From Paracoccus homiensis (GTDB lineage: Bacteria > Pseudomonadota > Alphaproteobacteria > Rhodobacterales > Rhodobacteraceae): 64,000 nt of DNA. The stretch spans positions 248,001-312,000 of the forward strand of contig NZ_FOHO01000001.1 of NCBI RefSeq assembly GCF_900111675.1, given 5' to 3'. Numbering within the stretch: position 1 is the first letter of the stretch; every line of letters begins with the position of its first letter. The notes beneath the pieces were generated by a model. It made no database searches. It was given only the letters and a program-made list of their open reading frames with translations, and was not told the DNA's origin. The translations under genes and the position numbers were made by a program. Shown here piece after piece: positions 27,190 through 36,743 of this stretch.

Positions 27190-28755
27190 TTGCAAAAACT
27201 GCAGGACTATTGGACAGAGCGAAGCTCTAGACAGAAAGTCATTCTCGCGGGCGCCTTCGTGGCGACCTTCCTGACCATTCTCGCCTTTGCCACGCTGGCA
27301 AGCCGACCGAACATGACATTGCTTTATGGCGGGCTGGATCCTGCGCAGGCGGGCGAAGTCGTCGGCGGGATCGAACGCGCAGGCGTCGCCTATGAGGTGC
27401 GTGGCGATTCGATATGGGTCGATGCGACACAGCGCGATCAGCTGCGCATGCAGCTGGCGTCGCAGGGACTGCCGGCTGCCGGTGGCGCGGGTTACGAATT
27501 GCTGGACGGGATGTCTGGCTTTGGCACCACCTCGCAGATGTTCGACGCCGCCTATTGGCGCGCGAAGGAAGGCGAGCTGGCGCGCACGATCCTAGCGCTG
27601 CCCAATGTCAAGACGGCCCGCGTACACCTGGCGATCGAGAATGGCCGCGGCTATCGTCGCGAACAGGGCGGCAGTGCCTCAGTCACGCTGACGACGAATG
27701 GCGGCGCGATCACCCGCGATCAGGCGGCGGCGTTGAAATACCTGATCTCGTCGGGGGTACCCGGCATGCAGCCGGACAGCGTCACCGTCATCGACACCAA
27801 GACCGGCATCGTGGCCGCCGGCGAGGATGCAACCGGTGCCGACCGCGCCGAAGAGATGAAGCGCAATGTCGAACGCATCCTTCAGCCGCATGTCGGTCTG
27901 GGCAATGCCATCGTCGAGTTGAATCTGGATCTGGTCACTGAATCAGAGCTGCTGACCGAACAACGCTTTGACCCCAACCAGCGCGCGCTGATTTCCGAAG
28001 TGACCGAGGAAACGACCGATCAAAGCAACTCGACCGGGTCGGGTGCGGTGACGGCGGCTTCGAACCTGCCCGATACCGAAGAGTCCGCGGGCGACAGGAC
28101 CGAGGCTGCCCGCTCGGAGAACCGTCAACAGTCGAATTACGAGGTCAGCACCGTGACGCGCGAAGTTTCGCGTCAGCCGGGATCGGTTCGGCGGATGACG
28201 GTTGCCGTGCTGGTCAATGGTGTGGCGCAGGAACAGAATGGCGAGGTCAGCATGGTTCCGCGATCAGAGGCCGAACTGCAATCGCTGCGCGAACTGGTCG
28301 CCTCGGCCGTGGGGTTCGATGAGACACGCGGCGATGTGATCACCGTGAAATCCCTGCCCTTCTCGGCGCTTGGCGAAACCGGCACGCTGGCCAGCCCCGG
28401 CTTTCTGGACCGGCTGGAACTGAACGGACTGGCCAGGATCGCACTGATCGGGATGATAGCGTTGGCCATGATCTTCCTGCTGCTGCGCCCGCTGTCCCGG
28501 ATGCGCAATGCGCCCTCGGCCCCGGCACTGGACGACAGTCGCCCGCTGGAAGACGCGCTGACCGGTACCATCGAAGAAGATGCGCCCGAAGCCCCGCAAC
28601 CCAGTCTGGAGGCCCCGGCCCCACGTCAACCCGAACAATTGTCGCTGCCCTCGGCCGATCCGGTGGCCCGTCTGCGCGGCATGATGCGCGACCGCCAGGA
28701 TGAAAGCGTCAAGATCCTGTCCGGCTGGATCGAGAACAAGGAGAAAGCACATTGA
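27190..28755 (+). CDS. fliF: Flagellar MS-ring protein FliF
   Basis: A 521-residue protein with two transmembrane helices: VILAGAFVATFLTILAFATLA near residue 20 and LARIALIGMIALAMIFLLLRPL near residue 425. The periplasmic ring-building motifs lie between them (LYGGLDPAQAGEVV, ARVHLAIENGRGYRREQGGSASV). The C-terminal tail (PVARLRGMMRDRQDESVKILSGWI) binds FliG. The start is a TTG at 27190 with AAAGGG seven bases ahead. It is the first gene of a rightward set fliF-fliH-fliN-fliP. Confidence 0.95.
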   Translation: MQKLQDYWTERSSRQKVILAGAFVATFLTILAFATLASRPNMTLLYGGLDPAQAGEVVGGIERAGVAYEVRGDSIWVDATQRDQLRMQLASQGLPAAGGAGYELLDGMSGFGTTSQMFDAAYWRAKEGELARTILALPNVKTARVHLAIENGRGYRREQGGSASVTLTTNGGAITRDQAAALKYLISSGVPGMQPDSVTVIDTKTGIVAAGEDATGADRAEEMKRNVERILQPHVGLGNAIVELNLDLVTESELLTEQRFDPNQRALISEVTEETTDQSNSTGSGAVTAASNLPDTEESAGDRTEAARSENRQQSNYEVSTVTREVSRQPGSVRRMTVAVLVNGVAQEQNGEVSMVPRSEAELQSLRELVASAVGFDETRGDVITVKSLPFSALGETGTLASPGFLDRLELNGLARIALIGMIALAMIFLLLRPLSRMRNAPSAPALDDSRPLEDALTGTIEEDAPEAPQPSLEAPAPRQPEQLSLPSADPVARLRGMMRDRQDESVKILSGWIENKEKAH

Positions 28756-29321
28756 CCCCCGCAGTGATCAAACTGGAATCCTTTTCCGCGGCGCGTCGTC
28801 AGCCCGAACCCAGCTTTGACCGCGCCGAGCTGGAGGCCGCCCGCGCCGAAGGGCTGGCACAGGGTCTTGCACAGCGCGACAGCGAACAGTTGCAGGGCCT
28901 GCGCGCCGGGCTGGATCGTCTGGCGCAGGCGATGGTCGATGATGCAGCCCGCCGCCACGACATTCGGTCCGAGGCCGTCGCCGCGCTGGCACCGGTGCTG
29001 TCGGCCATTCTGGATGCCCTGACCCCGGCCACCGCCTCGCAGCGACTGGAACGCTCGCTTCTGGCAGAGCTGGAGCGGTTGGCCGATCAGACGCCGCCGC
29101 TATGCGCCGACCTGATCTGCGGGCCCGACCTGCGCCCCATGGTCGAGCGCTGCATCCAGCAATCGGGTCTGCAGAATATCCGGATCGAAGAACGCTCTGA
29201 CGCAACGGTTTCGCTGAACCTTCAGGGCGGACGCATCGAATTTTCGCAGGACAGCATGACGCGCCAGATCCGCGCGCTGATCGAAGAAATCAAGCAGGAC
29301 ACCCCGACATGGACGCATTGA
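28752..29321 (+). CDS. fliH: FliH-like flagellar export ATPase regulator
   Basis: A 189-residue protein with an Ala/Glu-rich helical N-terminal half (AELEAARAEGLAQGLAQRDSEQLQGL) and a compact C-terminal domain, the layout of FliH, the stator of the FliI ATPase. The start is TTG at 28752, which overlaps the fliF stop and follows AAGGAG, a strong ribosome site. Position between fliF and fliN supports the call; sequence conservation of the family is low. No fliI or fliG is in the window. Confidence 0.7.
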   Translation: MTPAVIKLESFSAARRQPEPSFDRAELEAARAEGLAQGLAQRDSEQLQGLRAGLDRLAQAMVDDAARRHDIRSEAVAALAPVLSAILDALTPATASQRLERSLLAELERLADQTPPLCADLICGPDLRPMVERCIQQSGLQNIRIEERSDATVSLNLQGGRIEFSQDSMTRQIRALIEEIKQDTPTWTH

Positions 29322-29566
29322 AGCACCTGATCGACACCGACAACATTCAGCTGGAAGTGACGATCCGACTGGGTCGCACCCGCATGACCGTCGCCCAACT
29401 GGCCGCGTTGCAGGCCGACGATATCGTGACCCTGGACCAGACCATCGACGAGGGCGTCGAGATCTGCGTCGGCGACAAGGTCGTCGCCCGCGGCGAGCTG
29501 ACCGGCGACGGCACCCCCGAAGACCGGCTATGCGTCAGGATATCAGGCGCGTCGGAGGGCCTGTGA
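29309..29566 (+). CDS. fliN: Flagellar switch protein FliN
   Basis: An 85-residue SpoA-domain protein. The segment IQLEVTIRLGRTRMTVAQLAALQADDIVTLDQ followed by VEICVGDKVVARGEL is the FliN/C-ring signature. It forms the lower C-ring and helps dock the export ATPase complex. It overlaps fliH by 13 bases and its stop overlaps the fliP start. Confidence 0.92.
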   Translation: MDALKHLIDTDNIQLEVTIRLGRTRMTVAQLAALQADDIVTLDQTIDEGVEICVGDKVVARGELTGDGTPEDRLCVRISGASEGL

Positions 29567-30270
29567 GGCTGTTGATCACGGTCCTGCTGCTGACCCTGCC
29601 CTCGGCGGTTCTGGCGCAGGACGCGGCCGGGCTGCAGCAGGCCGCCGACAGTCTGGGCCAGAACTCGGTGCTGATCGTGCTGGGATTGACGGCATTGTCG
29701 CTTGCGCCCGGCATCGCGATCACGGTGACCTGCTTTCCCTTCATCGTCACGGTGCTGTCGATCCTGCGGCAATCGTTGGGACTGCAAAGCGCGCCTCCGA
29801 ACATGCTGATCATCAGCCTGTCGATCTTCCTGACATGGTTCATCATGGACCCGGTCCTGCGCGAGGCTTGGCAGACCGCGGGTGCCCCGTTGCGCGACGG
29901 CACCATCGGCCTGTCCGAGGCGTTTCAGCGCGGCATCATCCCGTTTCGCGAGTTCATGGCCCTGCGCACCGATCCCGACACGCTGCAGACCCTGGCCGAG
30001 ATCGCGCCCGATCCCGACGGTCCGGCGGATCGGCTTGCGGTGCTGGTGCCGTCCTTCATGCTGTCGGAAATCCAGCGCGCCTTCGAGATCGGCTTTCTGG
30101 TCGCCCTGCCCTTCCTGATCATCGATCTGGTCGTCTCGGCGGTGCTGATGTCGATGGGCATGATGATGGTGCCCCCGGTCGTGGTGGCCCTGCCCTTCAA
30201 GCTGGCATTCTTCGTCGTGGTCGACGGCTGGACCCTGATCGCCGGGGCGTTGGTCCGCAGCTATCAATAG
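29563..30270 (+). CDS. fliP: Flagellar export gate protein FliP
   Basis: About 235 residues from GTG 29563, which overlaps the fliN stop as GTGA and follows GGAGGG. An upstream ATG at 29530 would put 11 residues ahead of the signal peptide. The signal MRLLITVLLLTLPSAVLAQ is normal for FliP. Four membrane segments and the family motifs PNMLIISLSIFLTWFIMDPVL, FMLSEIQRAFEIGFLVALPFLIIDLVVSAVLMSMGMMMVPP are complete. Confidence 0.95.
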   Translation: MRLLITVLLLTLPSAVLAQDAAGLQQAADSLGQNSVLIVLGLTALSLAPGIAITVTCFPFIVTVLSILRQSLGLQSAPPNMLIISLSIFLTWFIMDPVLREAWQTAGAPLRDGTIGLSEAFQRGIIPFREFMALRTDPDTLQTLAEIAPDPDGPADRLAVLVPSFMLSEIQRAFEIGFLVALPFLIIDLVVSAVLMSMGMMMVPPVVVALPFKLAFFVVVDGWTLIAGALVRSYQ

Positions 30271-30276
30271 CGCGGA

Positions 30277-32193
30277 TCAGGCCCGGCGTTCGTCCAGATT
30301 GTCGATGCCCAGAACCTGCAGGATCTTGGCCTCGATATGCGCGGCATTCAGCGCCGAGGTGTCATACATCGCCACCGGCGCGTCGTGGTCCACGAACAGA
30401 TCCGGCAGCACCATCGAACGGAACTTCAGCCCGTGATCGAACACGCCTTCATCCGCCAGAAGTTGCGCGACATGGCTGCCAAAGCCGCCGACAGCGCCCT
30501 CTTCGATGGTGATCAGCGCATCGTGGTCGTGCGCAAGGCGCAGGATCAGTTCGCGATCCAACGGCTTGGCAAAGCGGGCATCGGCGACGGTCGGCTGAAT
30601 GCCACGCGACATCAGCGATTCACGCGCCTTCATCACTTCGGACAGGCGGGTCCCGAAGGACAGGATCGCGACCGATTTCCCCTCGGCGATCATGCGACCG
30701 CGTCCAATGGGCAGCACATCGCCCTTTTCCGGCATGTCGACCCCAGTCCCCTCGCCGCGCGGAAAGCGGAAGGCGATCGGGCCGCTGTCATGTGCGGCGG
30801 CGGTTGCGACCATATGCGTCAGTTCGGCCTCGTCGGCGGCGGCCATGACCACGAAGCCCGGCAGATTGGCCAGAAACGCGATATCGAAGGCCCCGGCATG
30901 GGTCGGGCCGTCCTGACCGACCAACCCGGCGCGGTCGATGGCGAAACGCACCGGCAGGTTCTGCACGGCCACGTCATGGACGACCTGATCATAGCCACGC
31001 TGCAGGAAGGTCGAATAGATCGCGCAGAACGGTTTCAGCCCGCCCGCGGCAAGCCCCGCGGCAAAGGTCACGGCATGTTGCTCGGCGATCCCCACGTCAA
31101 AGGACCGGCGCGGGAAGCGATCGGCAAATTGTTTCAGCCCGGTGCCATCCGGCATCGCCGCAGTCACGCCAACGATGCGGTCGTCACGCTCGGCCTCGGC
31201 GATCAGGTTCCGCGCAAAAACCGAGGTATAGCTGGGCGCGTTCGATTTCGCCTTCTTCTGCACCCCGGTGATCACGTCGAACTTGCCCGTCGCGTGGCCC
31301 CGATCGGCGGCGTTTTCCGCCGGGCCATAGCCCTTGCCCTTGCGGGTGACGGCATGGATCAGGACCGGACCCGTCGCCCGCGACTTGACCGTACGCAGCA
31401 GGGCCAGCAGTTGCTCGACATCGTGGCCGTCTACCGGGCCGATATAGGAAAAGCCCAGCTCTTCGAACAGGGTGCCGCCGACGGTCATGCCTTTCAGCAT
31501 TTCCTTGGCCCGGCGCGCACCTTCCTGCATCGGAGAGGGCAGCAGGCTGACGGCACCCTTGGCAGCAGCCTTCAGTTCCTGAAACGGGCCGCCGGTATAA
31601 AGCCGCGTCAGATAGGACGACATCGCGCCCACCGGCGGGGCAATCGACATTTCGTTGTCATTCAGGATGACGAACAACCGCTTGCCCAGATGGCCGGCAT
31701 TGTTCAGCGCCTCATAGGCCATGCCCGCGCTCATGGCGCCGTCGCCGATCACCGCGATGGCATCGCCCGGATCGCCCCCCAGATCGCGCGCCGCCGCGAA
31801 CCCCAGCGCCGCCGAAATCGAGGTCGAGCTGTGGCCGGCCCCGAACGGGTCATATTCGCTTTCGGCACGCTTGGTGAACCCGGCCAGACCGCCGCCCATG
31901 CGCAGGGTGCGGATCCGGTCGCGCCGTCCGGTCAGGATCTTGTGGGGATAGCACTGGTGCCCGACATCCCAGATGATCTTGTCGCGCGGGGTATCAAAGA
32001 CCGCATGCAGGGCCACGGTCAGTTCGACCACGCCCAGACCCGCGCCCAGATGGCCGCCGGTCACACTGACGGCGCTGACCGTCTCGGTACGCAATTCATC
32101 GGCCAGGCGTTTCAGCTCGGCATCGGTCAGGGATTTCAGGTCCGAGGGCAGATTGACCCTGTCAAGGACCGGAGTCTGCGGGCGATCGGTCAT
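30277..32193 (-). CDS. dxs: 1-deoxy-D-xylulose-5-phosphate synthase Dxs
   Basis: A 638-residue thiamine diphosphate enzyme that makes DXP from pyruvate and glyceraldehyde 3-phosphate, the entry step of the MEP isoprenoid route. Visible parts are [17 protein letters not shown], the TPP/Mg motif [18 protein letters not shown], and the second-half [17 protein letters not shown] with the catalytic Glu and [21 protein letters not shown] precedes the ATG at 32193. It is the last gene of the deacetylase-like/xseB/ispA/dxs operon, a standard pairing with ispA. Confidence 0.97.
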   Translation of the reverse strand: MTDRPQTPVLDRVNLPSDLKSLTDAELKRLADELRTETVSAVSVTGGHLGAGLGVVELTVALHAVFDTPRDKIIWDVGHQCYPHKILTGRRDRIRTLRMGGGLAGFTKRAESEYDPFGAGHSSTSISAALGFAAARDLGGDPGDAIAVIGDGAMSAGMAYEALNNAGHLGKRLFVILNDNEMSIAPPVGAMSSYLTRLYTGGPFQELKAAAKGAVSLLPSPMQEGARRAKEMLKGMTVGGTLFEELGFSYIGPVDGHDVEQLLALLRTVKSRATGPVLIHAVTRKGKGYGPAENAADRGHATGKFDVITGVQKKAKSNAPSYTSVFARNLIAEAERDDRIVGVTAAMPDGTGLKQFADRFPRRSFDVGIAEQHAVTFAAGLAAGGLKPFCAIYSTFLQRGYDQVVHDVAVQNLPVRFAIDRAGLVGQDGPTHAGAFDIAFLANLPGFVVMAAADEAELTHMVATAAAHDSGPIAFRFPRGEGTGVDMPEKGDVLPIGRGRMIAEGKSVAILSFGTRLSEVMKARESLMSRGIQPTVADARFAKPLDRELILRLAHDHDALITIEEGAVGGFGSHVAQLLADEGVFDHGLKFRSMVLPDLFVDHDAPVAMYDTSALNAAHIEAKILQVLGIDNLDERRA

Positions 32194-32212
32194 GGCTGGC
32201 CCTCCGGGCTTA

Positions 32213-33076
32213 TCAAGTATCGCGCTCGATAACGAATCGCGCCAGATCGCGCAAGTTTCCGGCGGCATCGCCATAGGGCGACAGCGCATCCTCGGCGCGG
32301 GTGACATAACGACGGGCCTCGTCCTGTGCGCCCTCAAGCCCCAGAAGCGACACGAAAGTCGCCTTGCCCGCATCGGCATCCTTGCCGACGCGCTTGCCGG
32401 TCACATCCTCGTCACCCGTGACATCCAGGATGTCGTCGGCGATCTGGAAGGCCAGTCCCAATGCGGTTGCGTAATCGTCCAGCGCCGCCGAATCGGCATC
32501 CGCGATCAGCGCCCCCGACATCGCGGCAAATCGGATCAAGGCGCCGGTCTTGGCCCCCTGCAGGCGCTTGACCGCCTTCAGGTCCAGGGCGTCGACCGCC
32601 GTTTCGGCGGCAATGTCCAGTGCCTGCCCCCAGACCATGCCCCGCGCGCCGACGGCATCGGAAAAGGCGCGGATCAGGCGCAGACGCGCGGCCGCATCGC
32701 CGACCTGATCGCGGGCCAGCAGATCGAAGGCCAGCGTCTGCAACGCATCGCCAGCCAGGATCGCCGTGGCTTCGGACCATTGGACATGGCAGGTCGGCAT
32801 GCCGCGACGCAGATCGTCGTCATCCATCGCGGGCAGGTCGTCATGGACAAGGCTATAGGCATGCAGCGCCTCGACCGCGGCGGCGACGGGCAGCGCCGCC
32901 TCGGCCTGAACGCCGTGCAGCCGCGCCGATTCCATCACCAGAAAGGCGCGCAGCCGCTTGCCGCCCACGGTCGCATAGGCCATCGCATCGCGCAGTTCGC
33001 CCTGCGGCAGATCGGCGATGGCGGCGTCCAGCGCGGATTGAACCTGCGCCTTCACCTCGTCCAGACGTGCCTGCAT
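32213..33076 (-). CDS. ispA: Farnesyl diphosphate synthase (IspA family)
   Basis: A 287-residue all-helical prenyltransferase. The first Asp-rich motif is in [19 protein letters not shown] and the second in [26 protein letters not shown] binds the homoallylic substrate. The extra residues between the Asp pairs in the first motif are usual for bacterial FPP synthases. The start overlaps the xseB stop by one base (TGATG). Confidence 0.95.
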   Translation of the reverse strand: MQARLDEVKAQVQSALDAAIADLPQGELRDAMAYATVGGKRLRAFLVMESARLHGVQAEAALPVAAAVEALHAYSLVHDDLPAMDDDDLRRGMPTCHVQWSEATAILAGDALQTLAFDLLARDQVGDAAARLRLIRAFSDAVGARGMVWGQALDIAAETAVDALDLKAVKRLQGAKTGALIRFAAMSGALIADADSAALDDYATALGLAFQIADDILDVTGDEDVTGKRVGKDADAGKATFVSLLGLEGAQDEARRYVTRAEDALSPYGDAAGNLRDLARFVIERDT

Positions 33077-33312
33077 CACAGACCCTCGGCCGGTTCCGCG
33101 CCCGAGGGCTGACCATTGGCCGCAAGGGTGATCTTTTCCACCCGCTCCTCGGCTTCGCGCAGGCGTTTTTCGCAATGCTCGCGCAGCTTGGCGCCGCGTT
33201 CATACAGGGCGATCGATTCCTCAAGCGTGGCCTCGCCGGTTTCCAGCTTGCCCACGGTCGCTTCCAGTTCGCGCATTGCGTCCTCGAAGGACAGTTCGGT
33301 GATCTCGCTCAT
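33076..33312 (-). CDS. xseB: Exodeoxyribonuclease VII small subunit XseB
   Basis: A 78-residue helical protein. The core LSFEDAMRELEATVGKLETGEATLEESIALYERGAKL is the XseB signature. It binds the large subunit XseA, encoded elsewhere, to form the single-strand-specific nuclease. The small-subunit gene next to ispA is common. Its start overlaps the deacetylase-like stop by four bases. Confidence 0.95.
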   Translation of the reverse strand: MSEITELSFEDAMRELEATVGKLETGEATLEESIALYERGAKLREHCEKRLREAEERVEKITLAANGQPSGAEPAEGL

Positions 33313-34229
33313 TCTGCGGCCTCCATCAGCACCTTGACATGGGCACGGACCGACCGCCCCAAAGCGGCAAGATCATAGCCACCTTCCAGACAGGATACCA
33401 CCGGTGCCGCGCAGTCGGACGCCATGTCGCAGATGGCGCGGGTCAGGGCGGCGAAATCCTCGTCCGACCAGTTCAACTGCGCCAGCGGATCGTCGCGATG
33501 GGCGTCGAACCCGGCCGAGATGATGACCAGTTGCGGCGCGAAATCACGACAACGGCGCAGGATATCGTCCCAGGCGGCCCGCGCCTCGGCCCCGCCGGAA
33601 TGTGGGGGCAAGGGCACGTTCATCACCTGACCATGCGCCCCTTGTTCGGCCATCGTCCCACTGCCGGGATAAAGCGGCATCTGATGCGACGAGGCAAAGA
33701 ATGCGCGCGGTTCGTCCCACAGCAGGTCCTGCGTGCCATTGCCGTGATGGACGTCGAAATCCAGAACCGCCACGCGGTCCAGCTTGTGCAGATCCAACGC
33801 GCGCTTGGCGGCGATGGCGACGGTGCCGAACAGGCAGAAGCCCATCGCCGTTTCGCGTTCGGCATGGTGTCCGGGCGGGCGCATGGCGACGAAGGCATTC
33901 GCGACCTCGCCGGCCAGCACCGCATCGACCGCCGCGCAGGCCCCGCCGACCGCACGCAGCGCCGCCTGAAAGCTGCCGGGCGACATATGCGTATCCGCAT
34001 CCAGCATCCGCAGCCCCTCGGCCGGTTCGAAATCGCGGATCCGCGCCAGATAGCGTTCCGGATGACAGCGCAGCACCTCGCCATCCTGCGCCTCGGGGGC
34101 GTCGCGGCGATCCAGATCCAGATCGGCCAGCGCCCGGATGACCGCGCCGTAACGGGCCACCTGTTCGGGATGGCCGTCCGGCGTGACATGCCGCGCGGCG
34201 GAATCATGGGTGAACAGGGCTGTCGTCAT
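33309..34229 (-). CDS. Histone deacetylase-like amidohydrolase
   Basis: A 306-residue member of the class II HDAC/acetoin utilisation family, zinc amidohydrolases that act on acetylated lysine or acetylpolyamines. Motifs are RPPGHHAERETAMGFCLF (catalytic His pair), VAVLDFDVHHGNGTQDL (zinc Asp and His), ISAGFDAHRDDPLAQL (second zinc Asp) and SCLEGGYDL (with the transition-state residue, here as usual Tyr in GGY). AGGAGG lies six bases before the ATG at 34229. The true substrate in this group is usually unknown. Confidence 0.92.
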   Translation of the reverse strand: MTTALFTHDSAARHVTPDGHPEQVARYGAVIRALADLDLDRRDAPEAQDGEVLRCHPERYLARIRDFEPAEGLRMLDADTHMSPGSFQAALRAVGGACAAVDAVLAGEVANAFVAMRPPGHHAERETAMGFCLFGTVAIAAKRALDLHKLDRVAVLDFDVHHGNGTQDLLWDEPRAFFASSHQMPLYPGSGTMAEQGAHGQVMNVPLPPHSGGAEARAAWDDILRRCRDFAPQLVIISAGFDAHRDDPLAQLNWSDEDFAALTRAICDMASDCAAPVVSCLEGGYDLAALGRSVRAHVKVLMEAAE

Positions 34230-34291
34230 CAGGGCCTCCTCCTGCCGTCGCGCCACGCTAGGCGGCACGCGGCCAAGGGACAAGACCACAA

Positions 34292-35545
34292 TCAGACGGT
34301 CAGGCGGGCGCCGTCATGTCCGGCGATGACCAGATCCATCAATGTGCCTTCGGGCTGGTCGGTGTCGAAGGCCACTTCGGTGAACTGCTCGGTGCGTCCG
34401 ATGCGCGGGCCTTCGGTCAGCACGCGATGCGTCCGTCCGATCTGCGCGTCCAGATGGCGGCGCAGCGCGGCATCGCCCGCCCCGCGCAGGCGCGCGGCGC
34501 GGTCGCGGATCGCGGGGCCCTTGACCGCCGGCATCCGCGCGGCAGGCGTGCCCTTGCGCGCGGAATAGGGGAAGACATGCAGGAAGGTCAGGTCGCAATC
34601 GGAGACCAGCTTCAGGCTGTTCCGGAACATCTCCTCGGTCTCGGTCGGGAAACCGGCGATGATGTCGGCCCCGAAGACGATATCGGGGCGCAGGCGGCGG
34701 GCTTCCTCGCAGAAGGCGATGGCGTCGTCGCGCAGGTGGCGGCGCTTCATGCGCTTCAGGATCATGTCGTCGCCCGCCTGAAGCGACAGGTGCAGATGCG
34801 GCATCAGGCGCGGTTCGGAGGCGATGGCCAGCATCAGGTTCTCGTCGGCCTCGATGGAATCGATGCTGCTGATGCGCAGGCGCGGCAGGTCGGGGACAAG
34901 GCGCAGGATGCGCATGACCAGATCGCCCAGACGCGGCGTTCCCGGCAGATCCGCGCCCCAGCTGGTCAGGTCCACGCCGGTCAGCACGACCTCGTTGAAG
35001 CCGCGCCCGACAAGGCGCTTGATCTGTTCGACCACGACGCCCGCGGGCACGCTGCGCGAATTGCCGCGGCCATAGGGGATGATGCAGAAGGTGCAGCGGT
35101 GGTCGCAGCCGTTCTGGACCTGCACATAGGCGCGGTGACGGCCGAAGCCGTCGATCAGGTGCCCCGCCGTCTCCTTGACCGACATGATGTCGTCGACGCG
35201 GACCTTTTCGGTCTCGCCGATCAGGTCGGGGGCGCGCAGCTGGGTCCAAGTCTCGGGCTGCATCTTTTCGTGATTGCCGATAACGCGCGTGACCTCGGGC
35301 ATGGCGGCGAAGGTCTCGGGTTCGGTCTGGGCCGCGCAGCCGGTCACGATGACGGGCGCGCCGGGGTTTTCACGCGACAGGCGGCGGATTTCCTGACGCG
35401 CCTTGCGCACGGCCTCGGCGGTGACGGCGCAGGTGTTTACGACCACGGCACCCGACAGGCCCGCGGCATCGGCCATCTCGCGCATGGCCTCGGTCTCGTA
35501 GGCGTTCAGGCGGCAGCCGAGGGTGGAAAAGACGGGTGCGCTCAT
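34292..35545 (-). CDS. mtaB: tRNA t6A37 methylthiotransferase MtaB
   Basis: A 417-residue radical SAM methylthiotransferase, converting t6A37 to ms2t6A37 in tRNAs that read ANN codons. The N-terminal domain has STLGCRLNAYETEAM, VVNTCAVTAEA and VTGCAAQTEP; the radical SAM motif is CDHRCTFCIIPYGRG. RLNAYE in place of KVN/CPKA marks the MtaB branch against MiaB and RimO. A TRAM domain ends the protein. The start overlaps the dapF stop by four bases. Confidence 0.94.
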   Translation of the reverse strand: MSAPVFSTLGCRLNAYETEAMREMADAAGLSGAVVVNTCAVTAEAVRKARQEIRRLSRENPGAPVIVTGCAAQTEPETFAAMPEVTRVIGNHEKMQPETWTQLRAPDLIGETEKVRVDDIMSVKETAGHLIDGFGRHRAYVQVQNGCDHRCTFCIIPYGRGNSRSVPAGVVVEQIKRLVGRGFNEVVLTGVDLTSWGADLPGTPRLGDLVMRILRLVPDLPRLRISSIDSIEADENLMLAIASEPRLMPHLHLSLQAGDDMILKRMKRRHLRDDAIAFCEEARRLRPDIVFGADIIAGFPTETEEMFRNSLKLVSDCDLTFLHVFPYSARKGTPAARMPAVKGPAIRDRAARLRGAGDAALRRHLDAQIGRTHRVLTEGPRIGRTEQFTEVAFDTDQPEGTLMDLVIAGHDGARLTV

Positions 35546-36372
35546 GCCGCCCACCAATCCGCGGTGAAGGTTCCGGAAAAGACATGCGCGGTCGGGCCTT
35601 CCATCCAGACCCCGTCGTCACGCCAGTCGATATGCAACACGCCGCCCGGCACGTTCACCTTGACGCGCCGCCCCGTCAGCCCGCGCCGCGCCGCAGCCAC
35701 CGCCGCCGCGCAGGAACAGGACCCCGAGGCCAGCGTCGGCCCCGTGCCGCGTTCCCAGATCCGCAGGGTGATTTCATCGAACGAGATGACCTGCACGACC
35801 TCGACATTGGTACGTTCGGGGTACAGGAAGTGATGTTCCATCCGCGGACCGAATTCGGCCAGATCGACCGAGGCCGCGTCATCCACGAAGAAGGTGACAT
35901 GCGGATTGCCCATGCCGGTCGCAACCGGATCGCCCTCGATCGGCAAATGGTCGATATCGACATCCTGCGCCAAGGGGATCGCGCGCCAGTCCAGCACCGG
36001 ATGCCCCATATTCACGCGGGTCAGCCCGTTCTCGGCATCCTCGGCGGTCAGGACGGCATGATCGGTGCGCAGGCGCAGGCCGGACCTGCCGGTCTGATCC
36101 AGCAAATGCCGCGCGATGCAGCGGGTCGCGTTCCCGCAGGCGCCGCTGCGCGACCCGTCGGCGTTCCAGAAGACCAGCCGCGCATCGGACCGATCGTCAT
36201 CATGGATGGTGGCAAGCTGATCAAAGCCCACCCCCATATGGCGGTCCGCGATGCGCACAACGTGATCGGGCGACAGGGCCAGGGCCGAGCCGCGCAGATC
36301 GATCACCACAAAATCATTGCCAAGCCCGTGCATCTTCATGAAGGGCAGCGGGGGGGTCATGTCAGCTGTCAT
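35542..36372 (-). CDS. dapF: Diaminopimelate epimerase DapF
   Basis: A 276-residue PLP-independent racemase acting on LL-diaminopimelate for lysine and peptidoglycan synthesis. It has MHGLGNDFVVID at the N-terminus, the first catalytic Cys in SGACGNATRCIA and the second in SGSCSCAAAVAA. The start is ATG 36372 or 36360. It is upstream of, and coupled to, mtaB. Confidence 0.96.
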   Translation of the reverse strand: MTADMTPPLPFMKMHGLGNDFVVIDLRGSALALSPDHVVRIADRHMGVGFDQLATIHDDDRSDARLVFWNADGSRSGACGNATRCIARHLLDQTGRSGLRLRTDHAVLTAEDAENGLTRVNMGHPVLDWRAIPLAQDVDIDHLPIEGDPVATGMGNPHVTFFVDDAASVDLAEFGPRMEHHFLYPERTNVEVVQVISFDEITLRIWERGTGPTLASGSCSCAAAVAAARRGLTGRRVKVNVPGGVLHIDWRDDGVWMEGPTAHVFSGTFTADWWAA

Positions 36373-36468
36373 GGCCGCGATATAGGCCCGAGGAAAAGAA
36401 TTTGCCAGACTTGTCGTTTTTCCTGTTGACGCCACCAGCCACCAACCGTAGATAGCCCCCCGTGCGAT

Positions 36469-36544
36469 GGGCCCGTAGCTCAGTTGGTAGAGCAACTGAC
36501 TTTTAATCAGTGGGTCACAGGTTCGAATCCTGTCGGGCTCACCA
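36469..36544 (+). tRNA. tRNA-Lys (TTT)
   Basis: A complete cloverleaf of 76 bases. The acceptor GGGCCCG pairs with CGGGCTC, the anticodon stem ACTGA/TCAGT closes the loop CTTTTAA with anticodon TTT, and the T-arm has GGTTCGAATCC. The terminal ACCA is encoded. It is divergent from dapF with a gap of 96 bases. Confidence 0.97.
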
Positions 36545-36572
36545 CTGAACTTCCTTGGAATTCAGACGATTA

Positions 36573-36594
36573 CTGAAATGCAGCAGCATTTCAG
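36573..36594. terminator. Perfect hairpin between tRNA-Lys and tRNA-Sec
   Basis: CTGAAATGC, loop AGCA, GCATTTCAG: a perfect nine-base stem 28 bases after tRNA-Lys. It lacks a T-run, so it may be a processing or weak termination signal, for the rightward tRNA-Lys transcript or for the leftward selenium operon whose last gene ends at 36744. The rest of the 36545-36743 gap holds no convincing gene. Confidence 0.4.
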
Positions 36595-36743
36595 GATCAG
36601 TCTGTCCCAAACCGTGATGTTCAGTCGCGCAGGTACAATCCTTGCAGGACCAGCCCCCAAGCCCCGGATCCGTCCATGCATCGCGTGCCGGGGTTATATG
36701 GCGGTCCTTGCGACCCTCAGCGGACGCTATGATCCGCCCGACA

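Noticed and set aside
30337..32232. 631-codon open frame opposite dxs
   Set aside because: An antisense shadow of dxs caused by high GC at third positions; no motif, no ribosome site.
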